A stretch of 64,000 bases of DNA from Ideonella_A sp963843805 (GCA_963843805.1 CAWJLY010000006.1:1-64000), one strand, 5' to 3'. Positions 47,153 to 56,275 are shown, numbered from the stretch's first letter. The notes: generated from the sequence alone by a model not told the origin. Program-made: numbers and translations.

Positions 47153-47925
47153 ATGCTGATCAACCTCAATGCCGATCTCGGCGAATCCTTTGGCGCCTGG
47201 AAGATGGGTGAAGACGAGGCCCTGCTGGGTGTCGTCTGCTCGGCCAATATTGCTTGCGGTTTCCATGCCGGTGATCCCCTGGTCATGCGCAGGACCGTCC
47301 GCACCGCATTGGCAGCGGGCGTCGGCCTGGGCGCACACCCCGCCTAGCCCGACCTGCAGGGGTTTGGCCGCCGCGCGATGAATGTCTCGCCGAGCGAGCT
47401 GGAGGCCATCGTGATCTATCAGCTCGGTGCGCTGGCCGGCATGGCGGCGGCCGAAGGCGCGCGCCTGACCCACGTCAAACCACACGGCGCATTGAACAAC
47501 CAGGCCTGCGAGGATGCTGCCCTGGCCGACAGGCGTGGCGCGCGCGGTGCGTGCCTTCGACCGCGAGTTGATCCTGCTGGCGCCCGCGTTGTCCGAATTG
47601 CTGGCCGCTGGCCAGCGCGCCGGCTTGCCGGTGGCCGCTGAAATCTTCGCCGACCGGGCCTACACCGAAGCCGCAACACTCGTCCCGCGCAGCCAGCCGG
47701 GCGCCGTCCTGCACGATCACGACGAAGTCGTTGCGCATGTGATTCGCATGCTGGAGGCGGGTGGCATCGTCACCCAAGGCGGCAAGATGCTGCCGACGCC
47801 GATGCACAGCGTGTGCGTACACGGCGATACGCCGGGTGCAGTCGACAAATGCGCGCCGCCTGCGAACTGCGCTGGAAGCGCGCGGCTGGCAACTTGCCGG
47901 CTTGCCTGCGGTGCTGGCAAGCTGA
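47153..47925 (+). CDS. pxpA: 5-oxoprolinase subunit PxpA, LamB/YcsF family (frameshifted, in-frame TAG)
   Basis: The N-terminus MLINLNADLGESFGAWKMGED and CGFHAGDPLVM are diagnostic for the LamB/YcsF family. A TAG at 47345-47347 interrupts GAHP..PDLQGFGRRAM, where Tyr or Phe is expected. Single extra A bases near 47516 and 47849 explain the two later breaks and restore ADGVARAVRAFDRELILLAP and VDNARRLRTALEARGWQLAG. The span is 2 modulo 3, fitting two insertions. AGGAGGAG precedes the ATG. It closes the pxpBCA set. Confidence 0.85.
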
Positions 47926-47952
47926 ACCCGGCGCGACGAGTGGCGCCGAGGA

Positions 47953-49107
47953 CTACGCAGCGTCAGCTTGCAGCGCGCGTTCCAGGTCGGCAATCAGGTC
48001 GTCGACATGTTCGATGCCAACCGACAGCCGCAGCAGATCGGCGGGCACTGGCGAGCCGGCGCCCTCGATGCTTGCGCGGTGTTCGATCAGGCTCTCAACG
48101 CCACCCAGCGAGGTGGCGCGTTTCCACAATTCGACATTCGCTGCCGTGCTGATCGCCGCTGACTCGCCACCGGTCACCCGGATCGACAACATGCCGCCGA
48201 AGCCGCCGTGCATTTGCCGCTTCGCGACGGTGTGGTCGGCCGAACCGGTCAAGCCCGGGTAAAGCACTTCAGCGACGCGCGGATGGCCGTCGAAATGTTC
48301 GGCGATGCGAAGCGCCGATATCGATGCCGCACGGACCCGCAGATGCAGTGTGCGCATGCCGCGCAGCAGCAGCCACGACTCGAATGAGCCCAGGGTGCCG
48401 CCGAGCTGGGCCCGCAGCTTGCGCAGTTTTTGCCACTGATCGTCGTCGGCTTTCGTGACCAGCACGCCGGCGATCAGGTCCGAATGGCCGTTCAGGTATT
48501 TGGTGGCGGCGTGCATCACCAGATCGGCGCCCAAGGTCAGCGGACGCGACAGGACGGGCGTCGCCACGGTCGAATCGACGGCCAGCCGTGCACCGGCTGC
48601 ATGGGCCAGGCGTGCAGTGGCCTCGATGTCGGTAACAGTCCACAGCGGATTGGCAGGGGTCTCGATCCACACCAGTCGCGTCTTGCCGGGCCGCAGTGCC
48701 GCCTGCACCGCGGCCGGATCGACCATGTCGATCAACTCGACATCGAGACCCCACGTGGTCGCGAAACCCATCAACCAGTTGCGCAGCGACCAGTACATCA
48801 CCTTGGGCGCCAGCACGTGGTCGCCGGGTGCCAGCGATTGAAAGACCGCCGTGGCGGCGGCCATTCCGGAGGCGAACAACATCGCCGCGGCGCCTTGCTC
48901 GAGCTGCGTGATCACGGCCTCGGCCTGATCGAACGCGGGGTTGTCGGCACGTGCATAGACCCGCCCCGTCCGGTATTGGTTGTCGGGGTCGCGCAGGTAG
49001 GTCGACGAGACATGGATCGGCGGTGTGATGGCGCGCGTCTGATCGTCGATCCATCCCAGCGCCTGTGCGCTGATCGTTTCGGGCTGCTGGCTGTTCGTCG
49101 GGCTCAT
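47953..49107 (-). CDS. PLP-dependent Cys/Met-metabolism enzyme (cystathionine gamma-synthase/beta-lyase family)
   Basis: A 384-residue trans-sulfuration family enzyme. The PLP Lys is in VMHAATKYLNGHSDLIAG, and YARADNPAFDQAEAVITQLEQGAAAMLFASGMAA and TSLGGVESLIEHR-type motifs (seen as SLGGVESLIEHRAS) are present. Members act as cystathionine synthase, cystathionine lyase or related lyases. Residues that separate these cannot be judged confidently here. The frame is intact. It is convergent with pxpA and divergent from the SDR gene. Confidence 0.88.
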   Translation of the reverse strand: MSPTNSQQPETISAQALGWIDDQTRAITPPIHVSSTYLRDPDNQYRTGRVYARADNPAFDQAEAVITQLEQGAAAMLFASGMAAATAVFQSLAPGDHVLAPKVMYWSLRNWLMGFATTWGLDVELIDMVDPAAVQAALRPGKTRLVWIETPANPLWTVTDIEATARLAHAAGARLAVDSTVATPVLSRPLTLGADLVMHAATKYLNGHSDLIAGVLVTKADDDQWQKLRKLRAQLGGTLGSFESWLLLRGMRTLHLRVRAASISALRIAEHFDGHPRVAEVLYPGLTGSADHTVAKRQMHGGFGGMLSIRVTGGESAAISTAANVELWKRATSLGGVESLIEHRASIEGAGSPVPADLLRLSVGIEHVDDLIADLERALQADAA

Positions 49108-49237
49108 ATGGATGGGTCAGAATTGGAGAACAGACGGCATCATGCCCGTGGTTTGGTCGAACGGCTCGAGGTCCCGGCAAAGCGAAGGCGTTCAAACGAC
49201 CGGCAAAATGGCAGAATGATTCGTCACGGGAGCTGCG

Positions 49238-49942
49238 ATGATTCTTGACTTCAGGGACCGGAAAGTACTCGTGACCGGCGGCCGCTCCGGCATCGGGCTC
49301 GGCATCGCGCGCGCCTTCCAGCGTGCGGGGGCGACGGTCATCGTCGCTGGTCTGGCCACCGATGATCGGCAGGATGACTTGATCGTCGAAACGCTGGATG
49401 TGACCGACGCGCAGGCGGTTGACCGACTCGCCAAAGGGCTGGACCGCCTGGACGTTCTGGTCAATGCCGCCGGCATGATCCGGCGCGGCGACGAAATGGA
49501 TCCCGATGTCTTCGCCCGCGTGGTCGATGTCAACCTGAACGGCACGATGCGGGTCTCGGCGGCGATGCGGCCGTTGCTTGCCGAAGCAGGTGGCAGCATT
49601 GTCAATCTGGCATCGATGTTGAGTTTTTTCGGCGGTGGGCTGGTCCCCGGCTACAGCGCCAGCAAAGGGGCGATCGCCCAGCTCACGAAGAGCCTGGCAA
49701 TCGCCTGGGCGCCGCAGGGAATCCGCGTCAACGCGGTGGCCCCCGGCTGGATCGCCACCCCGCTGACGCAGGCCTTGCAGGACGATCCGGTGCGCAGCGC
49801 GGCCGTGTTGTCGCGCACGCCGATGGGCCGCTGGGGCAAGCCGGAGGATGTGGCCGGGCCGGTGATGTTTCTGTGTTCGCCGGCAGCCGCATTCGTCACC
49901 GGGGTGGTTCTGCCGGTCGACGGCGGCTACCTGATCGCCTGA
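49238..49942 (+). CDS. Short-chain dehydrogenase/reductase
   Basis: A 234-residue classical SDR. The cofactor motif is VTGGRSGIGLGIARAF, the NAAG motif is in VLVNAAGMIRRGD, and the catalytic Ser, Tyr and Lys are in SIVNLASMLSF and GYSASKGAIAQL. The end VVLPVDGGYLIA is typical. It starts 131 bases from the divergent PLP enzyme and is followed 24 bases later by the cupin gene, so the two probably act together. Substrate unknown. Confidence 0.9.
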   Translation: MILDFRDRKVLVTGGRSGIGLGIARAFQRAGATVIVAGLATDDRQDDLIVETLDVTDAQAVDRLAKGLDRLDVLVNAAGMIRRGDEMDPDVFARVVDVNLNGTMRVSAAMRPLLAEAGGSIVNLASMLSFFGGGLVPGYSASKGAIAQLTKSLAIAWAPQGIRVNAVAPGWIATPLTQALQDDPVRSAAVLSRTPMGRWGKPEDVAGPVMFLCSPAAAFVTGVVLPVDGGYLIA

Positions 49943-49966
49943 TCGCCAACTCGAACGAATGCATCC

Positions 49967-50524
49967 ATGAGCGCGGAAAAAAAACTTGCGACGCCGTCTG
50001 CCAACAATTCGGCGGCCGACTTGACTCGGATGCCTTACCAGCTTGCGTTCCCGGCCGAAGCGTCGGCCGAAATCGTCGTTTCGTCGGTGCTGCCCGAGGA
50101 TGAACGCGTCTGGGTGCCGCAGATGGAAAACGTCTGGTTCAGGCCGCTGTGCCTGAATACCGTGCAGGGATACTGGGTCAATCTGCTGCGCGTGCGCAAG
50201 TCGGGTGTGCTCAGCCGCCATCGCCACCCGGCGCCGGTGCACGGCTATGTGCTGCGCGGTCGCTGGTTTTATCTCGAACACGACTGGCAGGCCGAGGAGG
50301 GATCCTACGTCTTCGAGCCACCCGGCGAAACGCACACGCTGGTGGTCCCCGACGACGTGACCGAGATGATCACCTTGTTCCACATTACCGGCGCGATGAT
50401 CTATGTCGATCCGTACGGCAAGCAGACCGGTTATGAAGACGTCTTCACCAAGATCGAGATGTGCCGCCGGCACTACGAGCAGTGCGGACTTGGTGGCAAC
50501 CATGTCGACCAGTTCATTCGCTGA
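49967..50524 (+). CDS. Cupin, 2,4'-dihydroxyacetophenone dioxygenase-like
   Basis: A 185-residue cupin. The metal-binding region has SRHRHPAPVHGYVLRGRWFYLEHDW (His-x-His pattern and downstream His), followed by FEPPGETHTLVVPDD. This matches the 2,4'-dihydroxyacetophenone dioxygenase/acetylacetone-cleaving enzyme family, small iron-dependent C-C bond cleaving dioxygenases. Many relatives have untested substrates. It is probably co-transcribed with the SDR. Confidence 0.82.
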   Translation: MSAEKKLATPSANNSAADLTRMPYQLAFPAEASAEIVVSSVLPEDERVWVPQMENVWFRPLCLNTVQGYWVNLLRVRKSGVLSRHRHPAPVHGYVLRGRWFYLEHDWQAEEGSYVFEPPGETHTLVVPDDVTEMITLFHITGAMIYVDPYGKQTGYEDVFTKIEMCRRHYEQCGLGGNHVDQFIR

Positions 50525-50579
50525 GCGCCTGGCTCGACGCCAGCGCCTGGCTCAAGGACCGATAGGCTGCCGCGGCATG

Positions 50580-50653
50580 TGGAGCGGGCGATGGGAATCG
50601 AACCCACGCTATCTGCTTGGGAAGCAGAAGTTCTGCCATTGAACTACGCCCGC
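50580..50653 (-). tRNA. tRNA-Gly (anticodon CCC), CCA encoded
   Basis: The minus strand folds as a complete 74-base cloverleaf: acceptor GCGGGCG (from 50653) pairs with CGCCCGC (50590-50584), with discriminator U and encoded CCA (50582-50580). The anticodon arm TCTGC-TTCCCAA-GCAGA gives anticodon CCC, reading GGG glycine codons. The T arm contains GTGGGTTCGATTCCCATC. It lies between the cupin gene and a 320-base gap. Confidence 0.95.
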
Positions 50654-50974
50654 GCGTTCTTCAGCAACGTGATCCATTTTATATCCAGTTCGCGCGCGTC
50701 CTGGCAGGCGCCCCCAGGCCGGCGATCGGACTGGATCGTGAGTGTGGCGATGTCGTCCGCAGCGTGCTTGTTCAGGAATGTCGGCAGACAAAGAACCGCC
50801 GCGCAGTGACCGAATCCCGTTGACGACTGGTCAGCGCGGGCGTAGAGTTTGCGGGTGTTTTGCTGCTGATCCCCCGCCTGTCGGCGTGCATGCTTGGCTC
50901 GCACAGGATCCGCAGATCACATCAACTTGACCTGGAGTGTGTGCACGGGTCAATCATCGAGACTGGAGTCGAAT
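50654..50974. other. Gap without a recognised gene
   Basis: About 320 bases between the tRNA and the DUF1059 gene. A minus-strand frame (50644-50904) is open but overlaps the tRNA and has no domain. Bases near the end contain the promoter and leader of the small gene at 50975. Nothing else was seen. Confidence 0.5.
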
Positions 50975-51193
50975 ATGGCTCGAATGTTCATCGATTGTCG
51001 CGAGTTCCCGAGCGATCAAGCTTGTACGGTCGCCATCTGCGCGGACGCCGAAAAAGAGTTGCTGGAGGCCGCCGTGCAGCATGCTGTTGCCGTGCACGGC
51101 CACGAAGACACTCCCGAACTGCGCCAGCAGATCGGCACTCTTTTCAGGAGCGGTACCGCCCCGCTCGAGGCGCCGCGTCAAGCCGCTGCCTGA
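50975..51193 (+). CDS. Small DUF1059-family protein
   Basis: A 72-residue soluble protein. MARMFIDCREFPSDQACTVA and EKELLEAAVQHAVAVHGHEDTPELRQQ are the defining features of DUF1059. Function is unknown; it is common as a stand-alone small gene in proteobacteria. The ATG at 50975 is preceded by a GGAG-like sequence (ctggagtc). Confidence 0.82.
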   Translation: MARMFIDCREFPSDQACTVAICADAEKELLEAAVQHAVAVHGHEDTPELRQQIGTLFRSGTAPLEAPRQAAA

Positions 51194-51287
51194 GCAGGCT
51201 ACAGCGGGCGCGGCCTGCAACTAGTTCGGCCAGAACGGCGGGCTGCTGTTCGAAATCCGAGTGGCAGTTCAACAAGGAGCGCCGTCA

Positions 51288-51458
51288 TGCCAGGCTGGCC
51301 GTTCATGGCCATGGCGAAGCCGTCGCAGTGCCGCTGGTGAGACCTCGACAGGCGGATCGCGCTTCGCTCGCACCGTCGGTTGGGTGTTGCTGGGCTGGGC
51401 GGCGGTGAAGGCCCTTGCCTGGCTCTCGATTACCTTGACGTTGCAAGGTCAGGGCTGA
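51288..51458 (+). CDS. Possible small membrane protein (doubtful)
   Basis: A strong AAGGAG stands just upstream of ATG 51288 (MPGWPFMAMAKP), but that frame stops after 17 residues. A second frame ends VGWVLLGWAAVKALAWLSITLTL, which looks like one membrane helix, and stops at 51458. One frameshift would join them into a peptide of about 57 residues. No family is recognised, so this is tentative. Confidence 0.3.
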   Translation, partial: CQAGRSWPWRSRRSAAGETSTGGSRFARTVGWVLLGWAAVKALAWLSITLTLQGQG

Positions 51459-51493
51459 GCCCGCACGGCAGGCGCTTGCATCCGGGCGCTGGA

Positions 51494-51925
51494 TCACGGT
51501 CTGGCCACTGCCTTGAACCAATGTTCGATCGGTTCGGGATTCGGTCGGTACCAGGCGGGCTTGCGATGATGAACGAACGTGCCTTCCAGCACCCCGCCGC
51601 TGAGCCGGCCGTTCCACTTGAGGCTGCCGTCGGTTTCGCTGACGGTCTCGACCTCGAAGACGGTCGCCTCACCGTCGGGCCTGGCCTGGTAACTGCCCTT
51701 GTTGAAACCCCACTTGTCGCAGACGCTGGAGTGGAACTTGCCGTCGGCAAAGGTGATGATGTCGTTTGTCTCGTCGGCGGGTTTGCCTTTCACGCCGGCC
51801 TCGCCGACAAAGACCTTGCCGTCAAGCGGCCCCGGTGCGGCGACGGCACTTGCAGCGGCCAGGGCGCACAGTGCACAAAGCGCAACGAAATTGAAAAAAG
51901 ACCTGTGAAACCGGACAGGGTTCAT
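51494..51925 (-). CDS. Exported protein of unknown function
   Basis: A 143-residue protein with a signal peptide (FVALCALCALAAASAVAA) and mature start near APGPLDGKVFVGEAG. The mature part is beta-rich: NDIITFADGKFHSSVCDKWG, SDTDGSL-type strands (seen as VSETDGSLKWNGRLSGGVLEG), and TFVHHRKPAWY. I recognise no named family. ATG at 51925 or 51937 is possible. It ends a minus-strand block that includes the sensor kinase gene only across a 195-base gap. Confidence 0.65.
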   Translation of the reverse strand: MNPVRFHRSFFNFVALCALCALAAASAVAAPGPLDGKVFVGEAGVKGKPADETNDIITFADGKFHSSVCDKWGFNKGSYQARPDGEATVFEVETVSETDGSLKWNGRLSGGVLEGTFVHHRKPAWYRPNPEPIEHWFKAVARP

Positions 51926-52120
51926 GATTTGCTCCATCGTGGTCGAGGATGTCGCGCCGGGAACAGCGGCATGGTCGGAAGATTCAGGTCGAACAGCATT
52001 GACACGCTTTTGAAGCGGTGCCCGAAACCCAGGTTGCATGGCCTCCGGTACGACGGCTTGAAGTATGCGCTCCGGGGCCTGGAAGTGCACCAACAGAATC
52101 AGGGTGTTTGCTGTCGCGGA

Positions 52121-54394
52121 TCAGCCCTGAGCTGTAAATTCGGCGATCTTGACCACGCAGCAGATTCCGCTTGGCCGAAGCGGCAGCCAGGTGACCTGGC
52201 CGCCCAGCTGTTTGGCCCGTTTGCGCACGCCCCCAAGACCAAGCCCGTGCGACCATCTGTCGGGGTGATGGCCCTTGCCGTTGTCGCTGACACGCAGCTC
52301 GAGCTGGCCGTATGACAGGTGCAGGCTCACCTCGACGCGGCTTGCCTGCGCATGCGCGATCGTATTGCTGACCAGTTCGCGCAGGATTCGTGTCAGTGCC
52401 GACCATTGAACAACACTGAGCGAAACATCACGGTCGTAGTCGCATTCCCAGTGCAGCGTGGCGGCGGCGGCCGACAATCGCTGATGCAGGTCGGTCTTCC
52501 ATTCGGCGGCTGAGTGGGACAGGCGGTGGTCGGCAGTCGAGAGGCCGCGGGTCAGCGTCTTCAGATCCTGCAGCGTATGCCGGACATAGTCTTCCATCTC
52601 GGGCGACTTCGACTGGTACATCAGCGTCAGCAGACGCGCACCGATATCGTCGTGCAGATCCTGCGCAAGCCGCAGACGCTCTTCGACCCGGCCGCGCTCG
52701 ACGGCGCGGTCGAAGGCGATCGCCCGGCGCAGCTGCTCGACGATGCGTTCGGCCAGACGGGCATCTTCCGCCGTGAAAAGCCGCCGGCCGCGATGGGCGA
52801 AGCGCAGCACGATGCTGGTTCCTGGCTGGTCGGAATCAGCGGCGGTCAGGTCAGTCGGAATCAGCATCGCCGATCCACCGGACTTGACGATCGCGATGTC
52901 GCCGACGACTGCCGGCACCGTGCCGGCCTCGAGCGGCTCGAACAGATCCTGCAGCAATTGCACCAGCAACACCGGAGCGTGCTGGGGATGAACTTCCACT
53001 TCGCGCGCAATTCGATACAGCTGTTCGAACATCCGTTCGGTCGACAGGCTGCGTTGGCCCAGCAGATTGTCGAGCAACCAGTGGCGTGCGCCGGCGTACA
53101 GGCCAATCGACAGGAAGAAGGTCAGGGCCACCGAGCCGAGCGGGCCGAAAGCAAAAAAGGCGACCAGCAGCAGATCGACAATGGCCGCGAAGATGCTGAC
53201 GCCGGCAACCAATGCGAATTCGCGCAAGGCCACTCGCGACTGGGAAACAAACGGCACCAGCAACAGCAGCGAAATGAAGACCATCGACCAGAGCATCGGA
53301 CCGATCGACTGCACATGCACACGCAGGCCAGGCAGATACTCGGCCAGCACCGAAAATCCGCTCAACATCAGCCAGCCGGACAGTGCCATCGCGCCGACGG
53401 TGCGCAACAAGAGCGCGTAGGGGTGGGCCTCAATGCGGTGCGACCAGGTCAGCAGGAGCAGCGCGGCCACCGACATCGTGGTGACTCCAGCCTGGGTCCA
53501 CCACCAGGCCTGTGGCAGCGCACCGGCAAACCAGGCGACGCACAGCAGCAGCGTCACCAGCCAAGTGCCGACGACCGACATGCTCGATGCAGGCAGTCGC
53601 CGTGGATGAATGGCCGTCACATGAACGATCGCGGCTGCGGTCATCAAGTCGACGGTGCTCCGCCAGGGCGCATCGAAGCGGGTCAGCACCGGCGGGAATC
53701 CCCACTGCAATGCCGTCTCGCTCGCGATGAACACCATGTTCATCGCCTGGCAGGTGGCTATGAGTGCAAACAGCAGCGTATGCGGCTGCGGGTTCGTCAG
53801 CAGGACAACCATGGCCACCAGGTACAGCATCAGCACCGCCGAACAGGTCAGCCAGAAGCCGATCGACAAACTGCCGATTCCGGCCGCCCGGGTTGCGACC
53901 CGGACCGATTCGCCGGATCTGAATTCGAGCGTCACGGCCGGCGCGGAGAACGCCTGATGCAGGCGATCATGGAAGGTCTGCAGTTCTTCGCGCGAAGCGT
54001 CGCTGACCGCCCAACGCGGTGCTGCCTTCAGCACCGCCGCGTTGCTGAACATGATCGTGTCCTGCGGCGTCACGATGGCTTGCAGGCGTTGACCGATGAA
54101 AGGACGCAGGGCGGCGTCCTGGCTCGATACCAGTTCGAGCTGAGATCCTGGATCGGCGCGCCAGCGTGCGTCGATCCGCGGTTGCCCCGCCACCCACTCG
54201 GCAAGTATCAAGGCACCGATACAGCCTGCCAACGCAGCCAGCACCAGCACCCGCAAACGCCAGCCGCGCCACAACGCGCCGGCCGACGGCTGATCGTCCC
54301 GGATCGAATTGACCGGGTCGGACGCATCGGTGTCGACGAGCCCGGCAAGCTCTGCCGCCACCGTTGTCGACGAGGTCAGGTGGCGGCTGTTCAT
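52121..54394 (-). CDS. Membrane sensor histidine kinase, NarX/DegS-type (HisKA_3)
   Basis: A 757-residue sensor. One membrane segment near residues 48-66 is followed by an extracytoplasmic domain (about 70-170), then eight or so closely spaced membrane segments (about 180-440), a cytoplasmic region with GAF-like character, and a HisKA_3 domain with His581 in LAQDLHDDIGARLLTLMYQ. The ATPase domain has ELVSNTIAHAQASRVEV, VSDNGKGH and GLGLGGVRKRAKQLGG. Ligand unknown. The response regulator ends 31 bases from the kinase start and is transcribed first, so the pair is one operon. Confidence 0.87.
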   Translation of the reverse strand: MNSRHLTSSTTVAAELAGLVDTDASDPVNSIRDDQPSAGALWRGWRLRVLVLAALAGCIGALILAEWVAGQPRIDARWRADPGSQLELVSSQDAALRPFIGQRLQAIVTPQDTIMFSNAAVLKAAPRWAVSDASREELQTFHDRLHQAFSAPAVTLEFRSGESVRVATRAAGIGSLSIGFWLTCSAVLMLYLVAMVVLLTNPQPHTLLFALIATCQAMNMVFIASETALQWGFPPVLTRFDAPWRSTVDLMTAAAIVHVTAIHPRRLPASSMSVVGTWLVTLLLCVAWFAGALPQAWWWTQAGVTTMSVAALLLLTWSHRIEAHPYALLLRTVGAMALSGWLMLSGFSVLAEYLPGLRVHVQSIGPMLWSMVFISLLLLVPFVSQSRVALREFALVAGVSIFAAIVDLLLVAFFAFGPLGSVALTFFLSIGLYAGARHWLLDNLLGQRSLSTERMFEQLYRIAREVEVHPQHAPVLLVQLLQDLFEPLEAGTVPAVVGDIAIVKSGGSAMLIPTDLTAADSDQPGTSIVLRFAHRGRRLFTAEDARLAERIVEQLRRAIAFDRAVERGRVEERLRLAQDLHDDIGARLLTLMYQSKSPEMEDYVRHTLQDLKTLTRGLSTADHRLSHSAAEWKTDLHQRLSAAAATLHWECDYDRDVSLSVVQWSALTRILRELVSNTIAHAQASRVEVSLHLSYGQLELRVSDNGKGHHPDRWSHGLGLGGVRKRAKQLGGQVTWLPLRPSGICCVVKIAEFTAQG

Positions 54395-54424
54395 GGCCGC
54401 TGCGCCCGCTTCGGTCTCAGTCTC

Positions 54425-55150
54425 TCAGACCAGCCCTTGCTTGCTCGCCAGGACGGCGGCTTCAGCACGGCTGGAAACGTTGAGTTTCTTGTAGATCGAC
54501 TTGATGTGATCGTTGACGGTAAACCACTTGATGCCCATCAGGCCGGCGATCTCCTTGATCGTGAAGCCTTTGCTGAGATAGGTGAGAACCTCGCTTTCAC
54601 GGGGCGTCAGCCGCTCATGATCGATCGGCGCGCTGCTGCGCTGGCCCGGCGCCGGGCGGCTGCTGACGAATGCCGATCCGCTGCCCGGCGCATGGCTGGG
54701 CAGGTCACTGCGCCGAAAGTGGGTCAGCAGGCGCCTGGCAATCGCTGGTGACAGTGGCGGCTGGCCGCGAACGATCTTCTGCAACTCCTCGACCAGCACC
54801 TCGAATCGGTCTTCCTTCAACAGATAGCCGTCGGCGCCGCATTGCAAGGTGGGAAACAGATGCTCGTCGTCGGAATACAGTGTGGTGGCGATCCGGGTCG
54901 CCGGATAGCCGGCCAGTTCACTCAGCAACTCCAGGCCGCTGCCGTCGGGCAATTCCAGATCGAGCAGGATCAGCTTGAAGGGATCTTCGGGCAAGGGCTG
55001 ACCGCTCGCCCAGCCAACTGCCCGCCGCGCCTCGCGCAGGTCGCCGACTTCGATGATCTTCAGCTGGTCGCTGAAACTATCGCGCACGACACGCGACAGA
55101 AAGCTTCGAGCCACCGGGTTGTCTTCGACGATCAGAACCTTCACCGGCAT
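54425..55150 (-). CDS. LuxR/NarL-type response regulator
   Basis: A 241-residue regulator. The receiver domain begins VKVLIVEDNPVARSFL, has phosphoacceptor Asp in KLILLDLELPDGSG and Lys in GYLLKEDR. The C-terminal helix-turn-helix reads LTPRESEVLTYLSKGFTIKEIAG and VNDHIKSIYKKLNVSSR. It directly precedes the sensor kinase. Targets cannot be read from the window. Confidence 0.9.
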   Translation of the reverse strand: MPVKVLIVEDNPVARSFLSRVVRDSFSDQLKIIEVGDLREARRAVGWASGQPLPEDPFKLILLDLELPDGSGLELLSELAGYPATRIATTLYSDDEHLFPTLQCGADGYLLKEDRFEVLVEELQKIVRGQPPLSPAIARRLLTHFRRSDLPSHAPGSGSAFVSSRPAPGQRSSAPIDHERLTPRESEVLTYLSKGFTIKEIAGLMGIKWFTVNDHIKSIYKKLNVSSRAEAAVLASKQGLV

Positions 55151-55215
55151 CGACTGCGTAGCCTCCTGGCCGAATCGTATCAGGATGCAACAGCCAACGA
55201 GCCGTTGTCACACCC

Positions 55216-56193
55216 CTAGAAATTGGTCAGCACCAATTTGCCGCGTACCTCTCGACTGCCCATTCGAGCAAAGGCGGCGGGCAGTTGCGACATCGGCAAG
55301 GACCGGTCAATGACCGGACGGATTTTTCCCTGCGCGTACCAGTCGGCGAGCTGGGCCAGCGCGCGGGCGCTTTCGGCCGGCTCGCGCCGTGCGAATTCGC
55401 CCCAAAAGACGCCGACGACCGACGCGCCCTTGAGGAGCGCCAAGTTCAGCGGCAGCGATGGGATCGCTCCTTGAGCAAATCCGATCACCAGGTAACGCCC
55501 GCGCCAGCCGATCGAACGGAACACCGGCTCGGCCAGGTCGCCACCAACCGGGTCGTAGACCACGTCGGGGCCTTTGCCACCGGTTGCCCGCTTGATCTGC
55601 TCGCGCAGATCGCCCTGAGCGTAGTTGATGGTGGCGTCGGCACCCAATTCCCTGCAGAAAGCGCATTTTTCGTCGCTGCTGGTTGCCGCGATCACGTTGG
55701 CGCCGACGGCCTTGGCGATCTGGATGGCAGCGGTGCCGACGCCGCCGGCCGCGCCGAGCACCAACACTGTTTCGCCGGCTTGCAAGCCCGCACGATCGAT
55801 CAGTGCATGGTGGCTGGTCCCGTAGGTGCACATCAGCGCCGCGGCTTCGGTGAACGGCATTTGTGGCGGCAATGCCATCAGTCGGCTGGTATTGGTGACG
55901 GCCGCCTCGCCGAAGCCGCCTTGTCCGCCGAAGCTGGCAACTCGGTCACCGAGCTTGAAGCCATCGACACCGTCGCCGATCGCATCGATCACACCGGCGA
56001 ACTCGGCACCTGGCACGAACGGCAGTTCGGGTTTGAACTGGTATTTGTTCTGCACGATCAACAAGTCGGGAAAATTCAGGCTGGCCGCGTGGATGGCGAC
56101 GCGTACCTCACCGGCGGCGGGCTCGGGCGTTGTGATTTCGGCCCAGTCGAGCGCTTGCGGGCCGATCGGGTTGCTGCATATCCAGGCGTGCAT
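55216..56193 (-). CDS. NADPH:quinone oxidoreductase-family zinc-free MDR
   Basis: A 325-residue medium-chain reductase. The glycine-rich cofactor motif is VLVLGAAGGVGTAAIQIAKAVGA, and HAASLNFPDLLIVQNKYQ and PGAEFAGVIDAIGDGV are typical of the quinone oxidoreductase branch. No zinc-ligand set is present. ATG at 56193 (MHAWICSNP) is preferred to 56205. It is divergent from surE with 82 bases between starts. Confidence 0.88.
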   Translation of the reverse strand: MHAWICSNPIGPQALDWAEITTPEPAAGEVRVAIHAASLNFPDLLIVQNKYQFKPELPFVPGAEFAGVIDAIGDGVDGFKLGDRVASFGGQGGFGEAAVTNTSRLMALPPQMPFTEAAALMCTYGTSHHALIDRAGLQAGETVLVLGAAGGVGTAAIQIAKAVGANVIAATSSDEKCAFCRELGADATINYAQGDLREQIKRATGGKGPDVVYDPVGGDLAEPVFRSIGWRGRYLVIGFAQGAIPSLPLNLALLKGASVVGVFWGEFARREPAESARALAQLADWYAQGKIRPVIDRSLPMSQLPAAFARMGSREVRGKLVLTNF

Positions 56194-56275
56194 GGTGGGG
56201 TCCAATCGTACGGGTTCGACGGTGGATCATAAGCAGCGCTCGGCTGGCTCGAGGGGTCTGCCTACAATTGCGCCG

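Noticed and set aside
50644..50904. 86-residue minus-strand frame
   Set aside because: Overlaps the tRNA-Gly gene and has no domain.
52514..54751. 745-residue plus-strand open frame opposite the sensor kinase
   Set aside because: Antisense to a complete kinase with all motifs; composition rich in Gln, Arg and His as expected for a shadow frame.
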